64,000 nt of DNA from Pagrus major (GCF_040436345.1 NC_133232.1:5715001-5779000), one strand, 5' to 3'; shown: positions 11,637 to 25,689, counted from the stretch's first letter. Notes: generated by a model not told the origin, from the letters alone. Numbers and translations are program-made.

Positions 11637-14600
11637 ATTACTCATCACATCATCCCTGTGTCATGGCAGGTTTACAGTGCGGGAGTGTTGAGCGGTTTTG
11701 TAATCGCTGCGTCATTTACAACATTATTAATCTGATTGAATCACCAGCTCACATGTTCCTCTCGACGTCTCCGCATTGTGCCGCGTCCAAAACTGCCTGA
11801 TTCATCACGTCACTGTCACTCAGGTATGTTGATAGATGGCATCAGTGACTATTTGTGTCAGAGAGTTTTAATGGATGTTTTAAAGAGTAATTTATGGCCA
11901 CTTGTCACGACCAGTTTACACTTTCAAATGCCAAAGCTTCCCTCCCTCCTTCAAAAAAAGAAAAAAGAAAAGAAAACGTCTTCGGCTACAATCATCGACT
12001 CATCCTGCTGCTAAAATACCTGTTATTATCCTCGACAGGTATGAAGACCTACAACCCCGTTTCCCTCCGCTCACATGTTAGGCAACATACCACCGAGGAG
12101 GACCGTCTGTCTCCCTCCATCTGTCTGTAAATTTACAACCATCTTCTGTCTGCTGCTTAAATATATAATTATTTTCACATTTCCTTCCTGAAGTGGTCTG
12201 AGCCGCACTCTGAAGAATAAAAGGTCCGACTACTACGTGCCATCACATACAGTCAGGTTGTATATGCTAATCATAGGCTATAAATGCACGTCGTTGGAAA
12301 TTGATGTAAAAAGACAAACAGTTGTCTAATAATCGTGGAAAGGTTTCACCAGGAGAGATAAAAAAAACAAAGAGTTTTGGGGGGTTGGCTCAGGTTTGTG
12401 GGCTGGTTAAGTACAGACATGTGCAAATATTGAAGTTTCACAATACATACAATTATCTTGGCACAGCAAACCATCAACAATTATGACATCAACAGATCTC
12501 AGGAGGAAAGAAGAAGAAGAAGCAGAAGAAATCGTCCACACAGGAAGCACGAGCCAAAGATTCAGACGCTGCCAGACTTTATCGCTTATAATACAAAAAA
12601 AATGTGACACGTGTTGATATGATTGGATCCAGTTTGTACCTGCTGTTAGAAATCCCCTCCTCTCCTGACTGTCGCTGCTTTCATGTTTACTTTTGGTGCC
12701 ACTTTACGCAGATGACACAATTCTGTACATGCAGTCGTATAGAGAGCCCCTTCAGGTTTACCTCATGGGATCTTGTTTCAGAAAAGTGTCAGTTTGTTGT
12801 AATTAAAGTCAAACCTCATGTAGTTTTGTGTTAAAGCACTCAGTGAACTACATCGTCTCATCTACACCAGAACCAACACCAACATGGAGCCAACTGGGCT
12901 CAGAAAAGGTCGTAAAAAAGATGAACATCACGATAAATCTGCTCATATCAACAACTGCAGTTCTGGTTCTGGTTCAGTTCTGTGAGCTGCTAATATACAG
13001 GAGCAGCTCTACAATGTTTCAGTTAGGAGACAACGTCACTAACGACACTGTCGGCTGTGTCGTCTTTATAATGACGTATTTTCACAGTCTGATGTTTCAT
13101 CAGTTTGATGACAATCTGACAAACATCATCTGTGTGATTAATGACACAATTTAAACAGGATCAATACATTATCTGTCTCTCTGCATCACTACCAGACAAA
13201 GTTTATATATATTAATCTTCATTTTGTTGCACTATTTGCATACAGAACACTAATATATAGACTTTAATTCATGTTGTTGGTCATGTTTAACCCGTTCTTT
13301 ACACTTCATCAGTCTTAACCTGTGTTTGTTCATCTTCTGTTGTCCTTATTACTGTGAGTTAATTAAGAACAATGAAAAACTGGAGTCAAAGTCCTCGTAT
13401 GTGTTCACATACTTGTCACATAAAGTTGCATGAGTTCATCATGAAACCTGTTTGGATGCAGTTTAACCAGTGACAGTAACTCACGTCGTATCTCGTGTCA
13501 TCTTGTCCTGAACATTTCTCCTGGCTGACCTCTGACCTTCAGTCTCTTCTCTGACTTTTTCAGTGTATTGTGGAGGCGATGGGGGTCTGAGGTGTGGGAG
13601 GCGTGACAGGGGGAGGAGGGTTCGCTTCTTATCTGATCCAGACCACTTTAGGAAGACACCTGTGGTATCCGGGACGATATATTACCACCTAAGTAGCCGT
13701 AAACCCCCCCTCAGGTTGAGTGTTGGAGGTGGGCAGAGCTGTCAGACGGCTGCAGGCAGGAAGTGAAGACGACAGGCGGGAACGCCTTTTATTTATGGAG
13801 CCGATTTAACGAGGCGGAGCATCAGACGGTGACGGAGATCAGGTTCAAAATCAAGAGAGAGGAAGAAAAGACGACGGGAAGTAAAAACAACTGACCAGAT
13901 CTACTAAATTTAATTAAGTTTAATTGATCTGTTATGACGTCTTCCTGCTGATTCATCAATCACTTTATCTGTCGTGAAAAGAAACTAATGTTTTCCAGCT
14001 TTCTGCTCTGATGCACAGCTGAGTTTATCCACAATATAATCTCCCCGTTTTGGATTAAATAAACATGTTGCTGCCTTCGCGTCACCTGTACAAGTAAAAA
14101 GCTTCTTTAGATATTAAAAAGGTATTTTAATCACCAGTAACAGTTATAAAAACAAAAAATAAAGTCTTGCAGTCAGACTTGAGGTTGTAGGTAAGTTTCC
14201 CTTAACAAGAGTCTCATCAATTTCGGTGGATCATGAGATTTTAAAGAGAACTACAATCATGGCGGCCTTAATAACGTCAAGACGAGGTGAAGTATAAAGT
14301 CTAAAGAGTGGCGTAGTTAATTTACTCACTATTATAACACATACATGCAGGCATGTATACTCAGATCAACACAATGCATCACGTCCTGTTTAAGAGCTAT
14401 GGAGGAATTTACTTCATTTTTAAACTGCAGTCATGTCGCCTCCCGTGGTGTCACCTGCAAAACTGTTCCTGGCCTCCACGACTTCAAGAGGTGCAAACTG
14501 CTGTAAAAACCAATAATAATGCCAACATGTCCCACATGTCCTAATTGGAAAGTGCTGCATGCACAATAAAGCCTAATTATGAACAGCCGATCAGATCTAT

Positions 14601-14920
14601 CTGGTCTATAAATCGCTGTAATCTCAGCTTTGGTCTCTGATGCAGCTGATTCTGTAGGTGAGAGGGTTTCAGATGTGGTCCGTGATCTGTCAAGCACTGA
14701 CCTCGTCCATTGTTTTTAGTATCAGTGGACCTATTGATCTATCATCATTGGTTCTGATCATGTGGATCGTTTGCTCTGGTCTGTGGAGCTGATCTGAGCT
14801 CAGTCCTGTCAGAGCGTGTCTTTGATCTGCAGATCTTTACCTGCTGGACGAGCTCAGAGGATGTTTGTTCCACACCTCGAGTGTTGACAGGTGTCATGAG
14901 GAGGGGGGCTGCTCAGGTGA
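10616..14920. other. Intergenic, no gene recognised
   Basis: Besides the TATC repeat, a few reading frames of 60-108 codons occur, but none has recognisable domains or splice partners. Bases 13560-13860 are unusually GC-rich and complex and could be regulatory. Confidence 0.45.
11591..11636. repeat. (TATC)n tetranucleotide microsatellite
   Basis: About 11 perfect TCTA/TATC units. Confidence 0.96.

Positions 14921-14923
<3 letters not shown>

Positions 14924-14970
<47 letters not shown>
14924..14970. repeat. (TG)n microsatellite
   Basis: About 23 TG units. Confidence 0.96.
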
Positions 14971-14971
<1 letters not shown>

Positions 14972-15089
14972 GGTGATAGACACTCCCTTTGTCTCCAGGT
15001 GTGTGTGTGTCGCTGAGGGACACTCATGCATTTCTTCTCATTTATACATCTGTGTGTGTGTTCTCAGTCAGGTGTATGTGTCCAGGTGA

Positions 15090-15090
<1 letters not shown>

Positions 15091-15126
<36 letters not shown>

Positions 15127-15135
15127 GGGGGGGGG
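15091..15135. repeat. (TG)n followed by a 12-base G run
   Basis: About 17 TG units running straight into an uninterrupted poly-G tract. Confidence 0.95.
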
Positions 15136-18100
15136 TATGGATCCTCCTGTGTGCCCCTGGGCTCTTCCTGTAGCAGTGTATGTTTCCTCCCCCCAGGCCT
15201 GGGGACTTTACAGGATTTAACTGAGGCCGTAACAGCTCCCCAGTGAAGACAATTAGCTGCTAAACGCCTCCCTGCTCAGCACTGTTTGTTTACCCGCCGG
15301 CCCGCCATGTTTTCTTTTTGTTCTTGTCCGTGTTTAAAACCGTGTAGCGCCGAGGCGACAGGAAAAGTCCGGAGAAGAAACGAAGAACAACAGAAAGAAA
15401 AACAAGTTTGTTGATGTGATGAGACAGATGTTTTATCTCATGACTCTGTCCACTGAACTTCACTGCTGCTCCTATAGTCACTATTTTTATGCTTTTTCTG
15501 TTTTCACAATAAAGTTAATTTCTAAAAGAGATTATAAGCCAAAGTTTAGCAAAATTAAAACTGAGCTGTGGTTTTAAATGTTGCTGTGTGATCGTTTCCA
15601 TTTACTGCTGACATGTTAACAGAAGACGTGAAGATGATTTTACCCGACCAGAAGAAAACTGCATCACGTTTCTTTCCACAATCAGCTTGTTTTCATATAT
15701 TCATACATTTTAACAAACAAAGTGAACATCGTTTCATTTTTACTCACTCTTTTCAAAGTTTTTATAAGTCATCTATCTTTTACGTTTAAGAATTTTTTTA
15801 TATACCAATTTCCGGGACAATGCAAGAAGTGTTTTAAATATCTGTGTATTTTATAGTAGTTGTATAAAGTGTGGCACATATGTAGGATACTAGTAGTAAA
15901 ACTGCAGTACAGGATTATCAGTGAAATATATGTCAAAGAACTTGAGATCTAAATACTCAAAAATCAAGACAAGATTATTCTCGAGGCATCAGCTCAAAAA
16001 TACAGATGATAAAGTTTTCCGAGTGTTTCTCATCCATTAGAAAACATTTGCACAGCCGGTTTGTTTTTATCGTTTACATTGCAGCCCGTCCTCATCAGAC
16101 AAACAAGCAAATACATCGTCTGACAAACGACTCAGCACGACTCATATTCATTTTCATTGTTAGGTGGCGACCTCTGGTGGCCATTAGGAGTGTGAATCTT
16201 CACTGACGATGTGGTTCGATTAGGATTAATCTGTCATCCGTTCCAATACAAAATTATACTCGATGCATCTCAGTGATCTATTTTACTATCACTTAATACG
16301 AGCAGTCAGATAAATCAACATGTCTTCATTTATTTAGAAAGTCCTGCAAAGATCAGACTACGACAGTCTGCAGTATAAAAAGCTTTTAAAGCAGCACTCA
16401 AACACAAACTGACCTTAAAGGACAACACAATTTATACTGTTTCACTTTGTTTATATGTGGCGGACCCTGCCACCTTTCTAGCTTGAAACAGGTGAAGGTC
16501 AATCATCCACATCAAGGAGTTTTCACACCTCTGGCAGCCACAGTGATTATATAAAGTGATGAGGCTGAGACCAACGAGCAAAGGACGGCTGCTCGTGTCC
16601 CGCGCCAAGTAAAAAGTCATCGGTGAGTTCTCTAAACTTATTTTAAACCAAACTGTGATATTTTCCTGAAGCTAACCAGGTTGTTTTAGTGTCTGAAACT
16701 GCGACCATTCGTGCAACGAAGGTTTCGTTCATTGTTTCTCTCCAGTGGTCACAGGTCATAGTGTTGGTGTCGTTGTGGGAGCAGTAATATAGGTCATTTG
16801 GTAGTTTAGGTTTGAGGACGTGTCGTCACATCCATGTGTACTCGCTTCTTCTACACTGTCTTTATTGACGCATCATTGAGTTGAATGTGTATCACGCTGT
16901 GTGACCAATAACTAGACGATCTATAAAGATGTAGAAGAAGTCTGTGTTAGTCTTGAGCTTTAATTAGCCTTTATCTCCTGTTCAGCTCTGACGAGATGAC
17001 ATCTGATAGATTTGGATTCAGTTTGCAGGTCGAGAGAACAAAAGAAAGTGCTTCAGTCCAGAAACGTCCTCTTAGATCATTTCACCGCGTCTCATTTGGG
17101 ACTTTGACTCTGTGACGTTCAGACGTCTGTGGACTTGTCTGTGACGATACCAGCTACATATAGAAAATGTTCACTTTTAGCGCCGAGACGTGGAGGCCAT
17201 TTACACGGAGAGCCGGGTGACGGCCGAGGTCGTGCCGAGACAGATCGTCCATCAGTGTCTTCGTAAAAAACACCCTGCTGAGCCTCCTTCACAGTGTCTC
17301 CGGCTGCTGGACATGTTTCACATGAATATATGAGGTGTCGTTTTATAATCGAGTCGTAGTTTTGATTTGAGTCCTGAGGAGGAGATGAAACCTGAAACAA
17401 GTTCACACTCTGAGGAGGCGGCAGAGGAAAAACTTTACTGCAGCGCGACACAAGAAAAGTCTAAAGAAGAGTCAAAGTCCTGGATGAGAAAAATAAACTT
17501 TGGATCATTTCAAGAAAGATGCAGAAAGAGAAAAGAGAGAAGTTCAGATGGGACGAGGAGGAGGAAGACGTAGAAAGACAGAAAAGAGATTTTTCAGGTG
17601 AAACGTGGTTGGACGACATTCCCTCACACACTCGAGGAGACATGATGGACGGCGGCACTCGTTTAAGCTAAGACGTTCTGACTTCGACTGTCAGGAGCTT
17701 TAAACAAATGTCGTCGTGCTTCCCGTCACTTCATCACGTCTGATGAAACACTGAGTTCGTCTCTGTGACGCAGTTTGTGATCCTTCACTGTACAAGTGAT
17801 GACAGCGACACAAAACTCTGTCAGTGAGGTAATGAGAAGAAGACATATGTCGACTGCAGCTCAGGAGGAAATACTCACATAGTTACTGAAGCTAAAGTAG
17901 TAATACTTTAATACCACAGTGGAGAAACACTTTAAAGTGTTATAATCAAAGGTTACTTAAAGGAAAAATACTCGCTATGCAGATCCAGAATAATATACTA
18001 TTGATCTGTGATTTTTGATTTATGTAAAGTAAAAAGTAGGTAAAGATGTGGTGTGAAAATATTTGTTATAAGTGAAAGTCATCCATGTGATTTAAATTAA

Positions 18101-18479
18101 AAATGAAAAACTCAAGTTTTCAGAATATTTAACTTTTAAAGATATAATTACGTTGTCTTCTTGTTTATTTATCACATTTTTAAACCCAAAAACAACAACT
18201 TTTCTCATTAAAGTACTTTATTACCCAAATTTTACGACTTGTTCTTTTAGTTCTTCCACTTTATGGCTCCAACAATCTGAAATACTAAACTAATGTTTGT
18301 GTAAAGGTAAGAGTAAGAATACTTCTTATGTGCTGCTGATGAATGAAGTTTCCTGAATGTATTGTAACTTTACTGTATCAGTGTCGTCTGTGAAACTCTA
18401 TAAACTAACAGACGTGATGAGACGACTGTTTGACAGATTTGTGAGTGAAATCTAAAGACGATCTTCAGTCTGTAATTTT
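15136..18479. other. Intergenic, no gene recognised
   Basis: Mostly unique AT-rich sequence; around 17870-17960 there are degenerate words of the hAT-type MITE family (AATACTTTAATACCACAGTG). The purine-rich 17360-17580 gives charged frames without similarity. Confidence 0.45.
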
Positions 18480-18830
18480 ATGAATTCTTGTAAATCAAAG
18501 TTGAAATTTAAACGGGGACTCCCTCCAATCCCCTCGAGGACCCCGGGGAGTCTCCAGACCTCCGTTTCAGAACCACCGCCCCAAACTGTCACTCAGCGTT
18601 TGGGAGCGTCGGGGGCCTGCAGTCATCTCCTAAACGGTAATTTATGTGTTGTTGTGGAGGACAAATTGCTGCAGGAGGTGCACCATTAAGCTAAACTGCA
18701 TTTCACAGCGACGTGTTTTCACCTGCAGCACAGCTATGCCAAAAATGTCATAACTCAGCGCCGGGCCGCCGCCGGGCCGAGACACAGGCTTTATAAGAGG
18801 GAGGAGAGGGAGAGGGGGTTTAATGACACA
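18480..18830. other. GC-rich high-complexity stretch, possible non-coding conserved element
   Basis: GC content and complexity exceed the surroundings (CGCCGGGCCGCCGCCGGGCC near 18760). No frame stays open with plausible protein content. Could be regulatory or a CpG-rich remnant. Confidence 0.25.
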
Positions 18831-19424
18831 CTGTCAGAGATTAAATATACACTGAGGAGGTTCTCACACACTCATAAACACACATTAATGCAAGTAAACA
18901 CACCGAGGACACACATAAACACACACACATGTATGATAGGACAGATATTAATCAGAGGTCCAGATATCAAACAGTCTCGGTCCACTTGTGATGAACGTTG
19001 GAGGATATTCTGGATATTTCTTACGAACTCATTAAAGGAGTGTGTGAGATGGTTTCTCTGTCTGCAGTCATTAACACCCTCATCACCTGTCGACACGCAG
19101 GTCACACAGGTAACCACCAGCTCCTCTCAAGGATAATTAACTGATGCAGGAGGTCTTTTAAAGTTGTTGTGAAGGTATTTACAGAATCTCCAGAGACTTC
19201 GAACCATCTGGAGGAAAACAAACATATTTCATCTGATGAACCAGATTTATGAATCTTTTCCCACACTGGAAAAAAGAAGAAGTTTGAGAGTTACTTCAGA
19301 ACAACAGCGTTTTCTAAACTGTTGATTATTAACGGTTAATTATCATTAGGAGAAACTGGTGGTTACCATGGTGACCTCTCCTCTCAAACAACCTGACAAC
19401 TGTAACTCTCTCCGAGCATGGTGA

Positions 19425-19590
19425 CGGCAAGACGGCTGCAAGCCAGAGACCACTGTCCGAGATTGTGTTCCAACATTTGTAAGCACGAAACCACTGGATA
19501 TTTTTAACAAGACGTCGGGACAGTTTCCAGCCGTGTTTGTGGAGACAGAAGCAGGTATTTTGGTGTGTGTACCTAAACCTCACCAGGCCA
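19425..19590 (+). repeat. Dispersed repeat family B, copy 1
   Basis: Words in order: GGCTGCAAGCCAGAGACCAC, ACCACTGGATATTTTTAAC, ACAGTTTCCAGCCGTGTTTG, GACAGAAGCAGGTATTTTGG. The same order occurs at 33.6 and 62.5 kb and inverted at 23.8 kb. Confidence 0.7.
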
Positions 19591-20454
19591 TAAGCTCAGC
19601 GTCGTCATAACATAAAACTGAAAACTGAACCTAAAGAAACATCAGGTTGAGTTTATACTTTGCAGAATGTTAATGTTTCTACTTTACTTGTAATTTAGAG
19701 TTTATTGTTCCTGTATAGTTTCTACTTTTACTTCTAATATTTTTATTTTACACAGACATACTTTTCATCTAGACTGATTTTTTGTCATTTTGCTGCTGCA
19801 GCTCCTGAATTTTCCCTCCAGTGATCAATGAAGGATCATTTGATCTTATTGTGACTTAAAAGCTGAATGTTAACTTCTATTTCAGTGAACCTCTTATATT
19901 TTTTTCCAGTTATTTTGATCGTTATGTTCAGAAAATCCTCTGGAAATCAACAAGTGCTTGTAACCGTCTCTTGTATTTCTTGGTTCTGACAAACTAAATA
20001 AATGAGTATGTATTCACCAAGTGTACAGTGTCATGTTCTTTAATTACAAACACTAATATTTTACAGGAAACATTTAGGAAATAATGAAGAAATTACAGGA
20101 TGAATGACTATTTCATTTTATTTCTGTCACTAATTGTTCTTGATTGATGAGTCTGAGTCAGTTTGACGTCCGTTAACATCAGAGGAACAGAGAACATGTT
20201 TAAATCCACAGGAAACACTGATGGGACTCATTACAAACAGCACAGCGCCCTCCAGTGGTCAGACACTGAATCACACTGAGTCTGTATCAATAAAACATTT
20301 AACATGCTGCAGAAGTAATGTCTTTTAGTTACCTTATTTATTCTACTTCTTATTTTTTAATTAATTGTTTTATTGTTAATTGTCTCTGAAGTCAAAAGTA
20401 GTTTCATCATGTTTTTTTGTCTCGTCTTCTACTGCAAACAAAATCTACAAATAA

Positions 20455-20720
20455 AGTGACCTGAACCTGAAGTACTCAGATACTTAAGTAAAAATACTAC
20501 ATTACGAGTAAAAGTGTGTTTAAAAATGTTTATTTACACGCTGGTAGATAGTTTTTAACAATGATTTATAGATTTTGAATTTAAATCTTAATCTCCAGAG
20601 AAACAAGAAACTCAAGATGTCAGATAAAAGTAGTGGAGTAAAAAATACTACAGTGGTTTACAAAGTGTAATGGAGTATAAAGTATCAGAAAGTGTAAATA
20701 ACTTTTAAATCGAACTTCTG
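20455..20720. mobile_element. Fragment of the hAT-type MITE family
   Basis: Contains GAAGTACTCAGATACTTAAG, AATACTACATTACGAGTAAA and AGTAGTGGAGTAAAAAATAC. Confidence 0.55.
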
Positions 20721-20759
20721 GTTTCATTTAAACTAAGAGTGTTTGTGTTATACAAGGAA

Positions 20760-21330
20760 GTCACTTTAAAGTGAGGTGGGGAGTAATGAAGTACAAATAC
20801 TCAGTTACTGTACTAGTATTTATGTTTTCTGACAGCTTCTGACTTTCTCTCCCTACGTCTGAACACAAACATCTGAACTTTCTCCTCCTCACATTTTCAA
20901 AACAGGCTAGTTACTTTAGTTTGATGCATTTGAGGTGAATTATGGATTATTTTTATTTGGAATGGGGAGAAAAGGCGTGTTAGTGTCTCGTATCTGCAGA
21001 GATTTTCTTATTTTCTCTCTTTGTTGCTGCTCGGGACGCTTTACCAACACAAAATGTGGCTATTTGACGTCCTGGGAATGAGACTCAACAATCAACTATC
21101 TTTGTGGTGCGTTCAGGAACAGCTGGGACAAATCCTACTGACTCTACCTTTAACTTTAATAGTCTTTGAATTATATTAATATGACGTGAGCTTCAGTTAG
21201 CTTCGACCACAAATGTCCTTCAGAGGGAGACTTTTTACTCTGATACTCTGAGTACTTTTCAGAGCCTGTACTCTGTTACTTTTACTGGAGTAAAGAAGTT
21301 GAATCAGTACTTCTACTTTTACCAGAGTCT
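20760..21330. mobile_element. Rearranged hAT-type MITE fragments around unique sequence
   Basis: GTGGGGAGTAATGAAGTACA, TCAGTTACTGTACTAGTATT and, near 21240-21330, AGTACTTTTCAGAGCCTG and TTTTACTGGAGTAAAG; spacer sequence between them is unidentified. Confidence 0.4.
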
Positions 21331-21657
21331 GTTTTTACATGTCTTTTTTTTAAATTAGCCTAAATGCAAATATCCCATCCAGTTCTGTTATAAGTGACAC
21401 ATTTAATACAAAGTTTTTCTACCATGTTGAGTCAATGTGTATAAATTATTACAGGTATTTGAAAATGCATTACCTTTATATATAATACTGGAATATTAAA
21501 CACATGAAAAACACATTAAATCTGACAGTCAGACAAAATGATGTCGTGTGTGTATAAAGTGTTTACAATGATAAGCAAATCTGATCTCCTGCCTTTAAGT
21601 TGTGTGTTATATTATTGCTTTACTGTCTTTTCCATTAGGCCTATATGCCATATAGTC

Positions 21658-21701
21658 AGTGTGTGTGTGTGTGCGTGTGTGTGTGCGTGTGTGTGTGTGT
21701 T
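21658..21701. repeat. (TG)n microsatellite with CG steps
   Basis: TG run with two CGTG interruptions. Confidence 0.93.
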
Positions 21702-21828
21702 GTCCTGTGAAGTGTCTGTCAGGTTTGGTTCAGAAGCTTCCAGCAGCAGCAGTGAAGCAGCCAATCAGAGTGTGACAGACGAGTGAGAGTCCGACCATCT
21801 GTAGGTGGACTGATGCCGACACGATGGC

Positions 21829-21829
<1 letters not shown>

Positions 21830-21876
<47 letters not shown>

Positions 21877-21912
21877 GTGTACACACACACACACACACCG
21901 TGTACACACACG

Positions 21913-21958
<46 letters not shown>

Positions 21959-21964
21959 CACATG
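21830..21964. repeat. Compound (CA)n microsatellite, about 135 bp
   Basis: Long CA tracts separated twice by the same CCGTGTA interruption and by CGCACGCA blocks, suggesting duplication of a whole CA-plus-interruption unit. Confidence 0.95.
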
Positions 21965-22775
21965 CACCATGTAACAACACTCTCGTCCATAAGATAGAGA
22001 ATACAAATGTGGAAGTAACTGATTACATTTGGTTCTGTAACTGTAACTGTAGTCTCCTCATGAGGATGGATGGAGGCGTCTACATACTTTTGGCCACACA
22101 GTGCACTTTAAAGGGCCCTAGTTTAGTGTTTTTGTCAACATGTGAACATTCAGTAAGAACACACTGAGTGCATCGTAGAGGTTTATGATTTTTAAATGAA
22201 TACATTAATAAAATAATGATTTATTGTTAAACCTTCTTTGTTTACATCAGCTCATCTTCTTCATCGCTGTCTCGGCACATTACTGCCACCTACTGTCAGA
22301 CAGCTGAGAAGCACCGAGCTGATCAGCTGTTTAATTACTATTTACTATTTTTACTTTACTAAATTACTTACTATTAATTTAATTTAGCAAAATATTAAAC
22401 AGTTCAGGGAGTCGGTGTGACGAGAGTGTTTGACTGAGAAGAAATTAAGAAAAGCTTTTTGTTTGATTACATTTATTTGACTGAATATCAATCATTTTAA
22501 TTGTCAGACTTTTTGAACAGGTCAGATAAACTGAACAATAATATTATTATCAGACAGATACTGATACCTATTCTTTTCTCTTTATAAAGTCTGAATACTG
22601 CAGGTAAATTGACTTGGATTGACTCGACTTTGCAGAGAAAAAATGATTCAGGACTCGCTTGATGACTTGGATTAAATGATTTGAGTCACAGACGGTTATT
22701 TTAGGCTTTATGTAATTATTTCACTACATTAACTCAAGTCGATATATTTGATGTGTATCCATTAAATAAATGATG

Positions 22776-22990
22776 TACAGAGTATTTACATCCTTCAGTA
22801 AAAGTACTAATACCTCATTTTGAAAATACTCACCTACAAGTAAAAATCCTGCATTTACATTTTTATTTAGTAAATAAAAAGTACTTTCAGCAAAATGTAC
22901 TTTATGTTTACAAAGTAAAAGCATCATTGTGCCCTTAAATGTTCCCTGTCAGTGTTTTACAGTAATATATTACTTTAAGTGTAATATAAT
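22776..22990. mobile_element. Fragment of the hAT-type MITE family
   Basis: Contains CAGTAAAAGTACTAATACC, ACAAGTAAAAATCCTGCATT and AAAGTACTTTCAGCAAAATG in the family order. Confidence 0.6.
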
Positions 22991-23744
22991 GTTTCTAACA
23001 GGATTTCAGTGATATTATTACAGTAATCATTGTCGCCCAACAGTAAGTGTTACAGTGACCAACCTTAACTTAATTTCCACCAGAACAAATATCCCCAGAA
23101 GAAGAATGGTGTTGGTCAGACTCTACGTTTTTGAAATGAGAATACTCTGATTACTCTGAGTTTATCAGAGAAAAGGAAACATAACAGTCGAGTGCCGAGG
23201 AAACTCTCTTCACTCTCTTCAGTGAGAAAAAAGTTTTCAAGTATTGATAATCGATCAGACTTTGATTCTTTATCTGCTGCCCAAATACAACATTGCCCCC
23301 CGCTGGATTCATGAAGAACTGCAGTACTCTTGAGCTTCGGTGACTTGATTACTTGCGATGAAACAGTATTAGCTGCTCATGTAATCAGTGACACATTACT
23401 CTCAGACAGACATATTGTGAATTATCATAATAATATTTAATTTATGATTATATCTGATGTTTGTGGATTCATTTTTCCTGCTGCATTAACGTGTTTGTGT
23501 CATGTGGCTGCTGCAGATGTTTAAAGCTGAGCTCATTTTAACTCCTCTACATCCTGTTGCCCTGTTTAATCTACAGCAGAGCTTCAGATTCTATAAGATC
23601 AACATGTTTAATGTGTTTTTATCCACGATGGTTTTACTACAGTTAAACTGAGTTTATTTTAACAACCAAGTCTCCAGAATAAACATCAGATAAGAACGTT
23701 TCTGCAAAGCTATAGATAAATTCAAGCTGAATGTTTCTTTATGT

Positions 23745-23985
23745 TGCAGCTTTATGTTTGTTACAACGCTGTGCTGATGCTCTGTTTAGGTTGAGGCTCT
23801 TGGTCAGGGTTAGAAAAACATCATGGTTTGGTTTAAAGTATCTGTTTTGGTCGCCAGGATCACGGATGGAAATGGTCCGTGGAAAACAGCTGATTTTGAC
23901 GATACAAACATCTGGAAATGTCTCCAGGTCTCCTTAAAAATATCCAGCTGTGTGACTCGAACTGCAGTCCACTATTTTGCAGCCT
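23745..23985 (-). repeat. Dispersed repeat family B, copy 2 (inverted)
   Basis: Reverse complement gives CTGGATATTTTTAAGGAGAC, GGACCATTTCCATCCGTGAT and CATGATGTTTTTCTAACCCT, close to copy 3 at 33.6 kb. Confidence 0.75.
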
Positions 23986-24439
23986 TGTTGGCTGTAATGA
24001 CTCCACCACCATCTCCTCCACCTCCACCGCCTGATGTGAAAGTCAGCTGATAATCATATAATGTGAACGTTTGGTACAATTTTCAACCTTGTACGTATCT
24101 GTGGTGTCCAGAAACGTTAACAGTGAACGTTACATCCTGGTGACTGGGCTGTAATTAAATAATCAAATAAAGTCAGTAAATAAACTAAAATCTGAGACTC
24201 TTCTGAGAACAAAACACTGACTTAAATACTCACTAAATCACCGAATTGTGCCAATTTTCAGTGGATGAAAGCTGTTTTCTAATCATGTTTTTATGAGGAT
24301 TGTTGATGAAACGTAAAGGAATCAGTCTGCAGGCATCTACATGAGCTAACGTGCTAAAAGATTAAAACGTTTCTGCAGAGGAAACAGAAATCAGTTTAAA
24401 TCAACAGAAGCGTCCTGATGCAGCTGTGTATAAAATCTG

Positions 24440-24860
24440 TGTATCTTCCAACAGTAAAACCACCAGATGAGACATTTGCTTGTGTTTTTGGCTCCGTCTG
24501 CTCTTCAGTGTTTTATTATCTGTGCAGTGAATATGATTACATCCTCTCATCGCTCCAGTTTCTTTTATTTTTTGCTAATTGCTGCATAATAGAAGCAATA
24601 ATCTCCCACATTCATTAACAAAGGCTGAAAATTAAGTGTTGGCACCACATCTGCTCCTGAAACCCTCGCCGTCTATACCAGTGAACCGAGCCGCGCTGCT
24701 CAGCTCTCTGACTTATTACTTCACTATTTCCATTATCTTATGTTACTGCCGAGAAAAACCTTTATAATCACTGAGCAGGGAATTAAAGAATTAGCACAAA
24801 GCGGCGGCGCAGGAGTGCCGCTCGGGTCTATTTGTGGCAGTGGAGAGGTGTTTTCTTCCC
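24440..24860. other. Candidate conserved non-coding element
   Basis: A stretch free of simple repeats and teleost repeat words, with homeodomain/POU-like cores (GCTAATTGCTGCATAAT near 24577) and several ATTA/TAAT sites. No supported exon. Judged only by sequence character. Confidence 0.3.
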
Positions 24861-25349
24861 GTCACAGTCACCTCCAAGAAAAGGTGAAAATTGAACCCGT
24901 GGGGGGTGGGGGGGGTGGGGGTGTTCACCCTCGTCCTCTTTGTCTCTGTCGCCGTCTTTGGCTCGTCCCCAACAAATCCACATCAGAGCTGGTTTGAGTC
25001 GACTGAGAGCAGCGAGGCCTCGAGGGAAACACGAGCTGCTGATTTAAAATCTACCTGTTCAACACACGTTCAGACGGCGAGCAGAGACAGAACACTGACA
25101 GTAAACAGGAAGAAGAACCTGAGACTTACAGGTGAGAGAAGAGCAAAGGTGTCAGTGAAAGTCACTCAGGACGGACATGTATTAACTTACTAGTTTATTG
25201 AAGATCAGAGAAAAGAAAACACTGATTCTGAATATTGGGTCCAATAATCGTTCAACTCATAGTTTACAGATAGAAATAGATTATTGTTTTATTTTATATT
25301 TCTCTTACTGTTTAATTTCATTATTTCTTGAACTGTTTCAACTCTTATT

Positions 25350-25640
25350 TTTGGGGCTCGAGCACAGAACGGTGCAAAGTGTGAAGAATAATCTCTCATA
25401 CTCTCTTTCTTTGCTCAAAAACTCATGAAACTTTACACAAAATGGAAATTCAGTCGTGGTGGAAATGTACGGGTCTACTTTCACCAACATGTATGAACTT
25501 CAGGACACTCATGCCATGACCTAAACCAAACAGGAAGTCAGCCATTTTGAATTTAGTGCTCATTTTTGGCGATTTACACGAACTGATCGACTTTAACTTT
25601 TTTGGTCTTAACGACACTGTGATTAAAAGTGATTAAAAGC
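25350..25640 (+). repeat. Probable dispersed teleost repeat
   Basis: Begins GGGGCTCGAGCACAGAACGG and continues with CAGCCATTTTGAATTTAGTG and TTTTTGGCGATTTACACGAA, wording I associate with a common fish repeat; no second copy in this window. Confidence 0.4.
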
Positions 25641-25689
25641 TGGAGTTTAGTTGAAGGGCGTGGCCGCAGCTAAGACGTTCTTTGTGTGT

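Larger units (their letters stand above)
21965..24400. other. Intergenic, no gene recognised
   Basis: AT-rich sequence with the MITE fragment and family B copy listed separately. Confidence 0.45.

Noticed and set aside
12828..13154. 108-codon frame with a hydrophobic segment
   Set aside because: No similarity, no splice partners and no conserved motif; such lengths arise by chance in this much sequence.
21719..22006. Several open frames over CA repeats
   Set aside because: They translate to poly-VC or poly-HT and exist only because the dinucleotide repeat has no stops.
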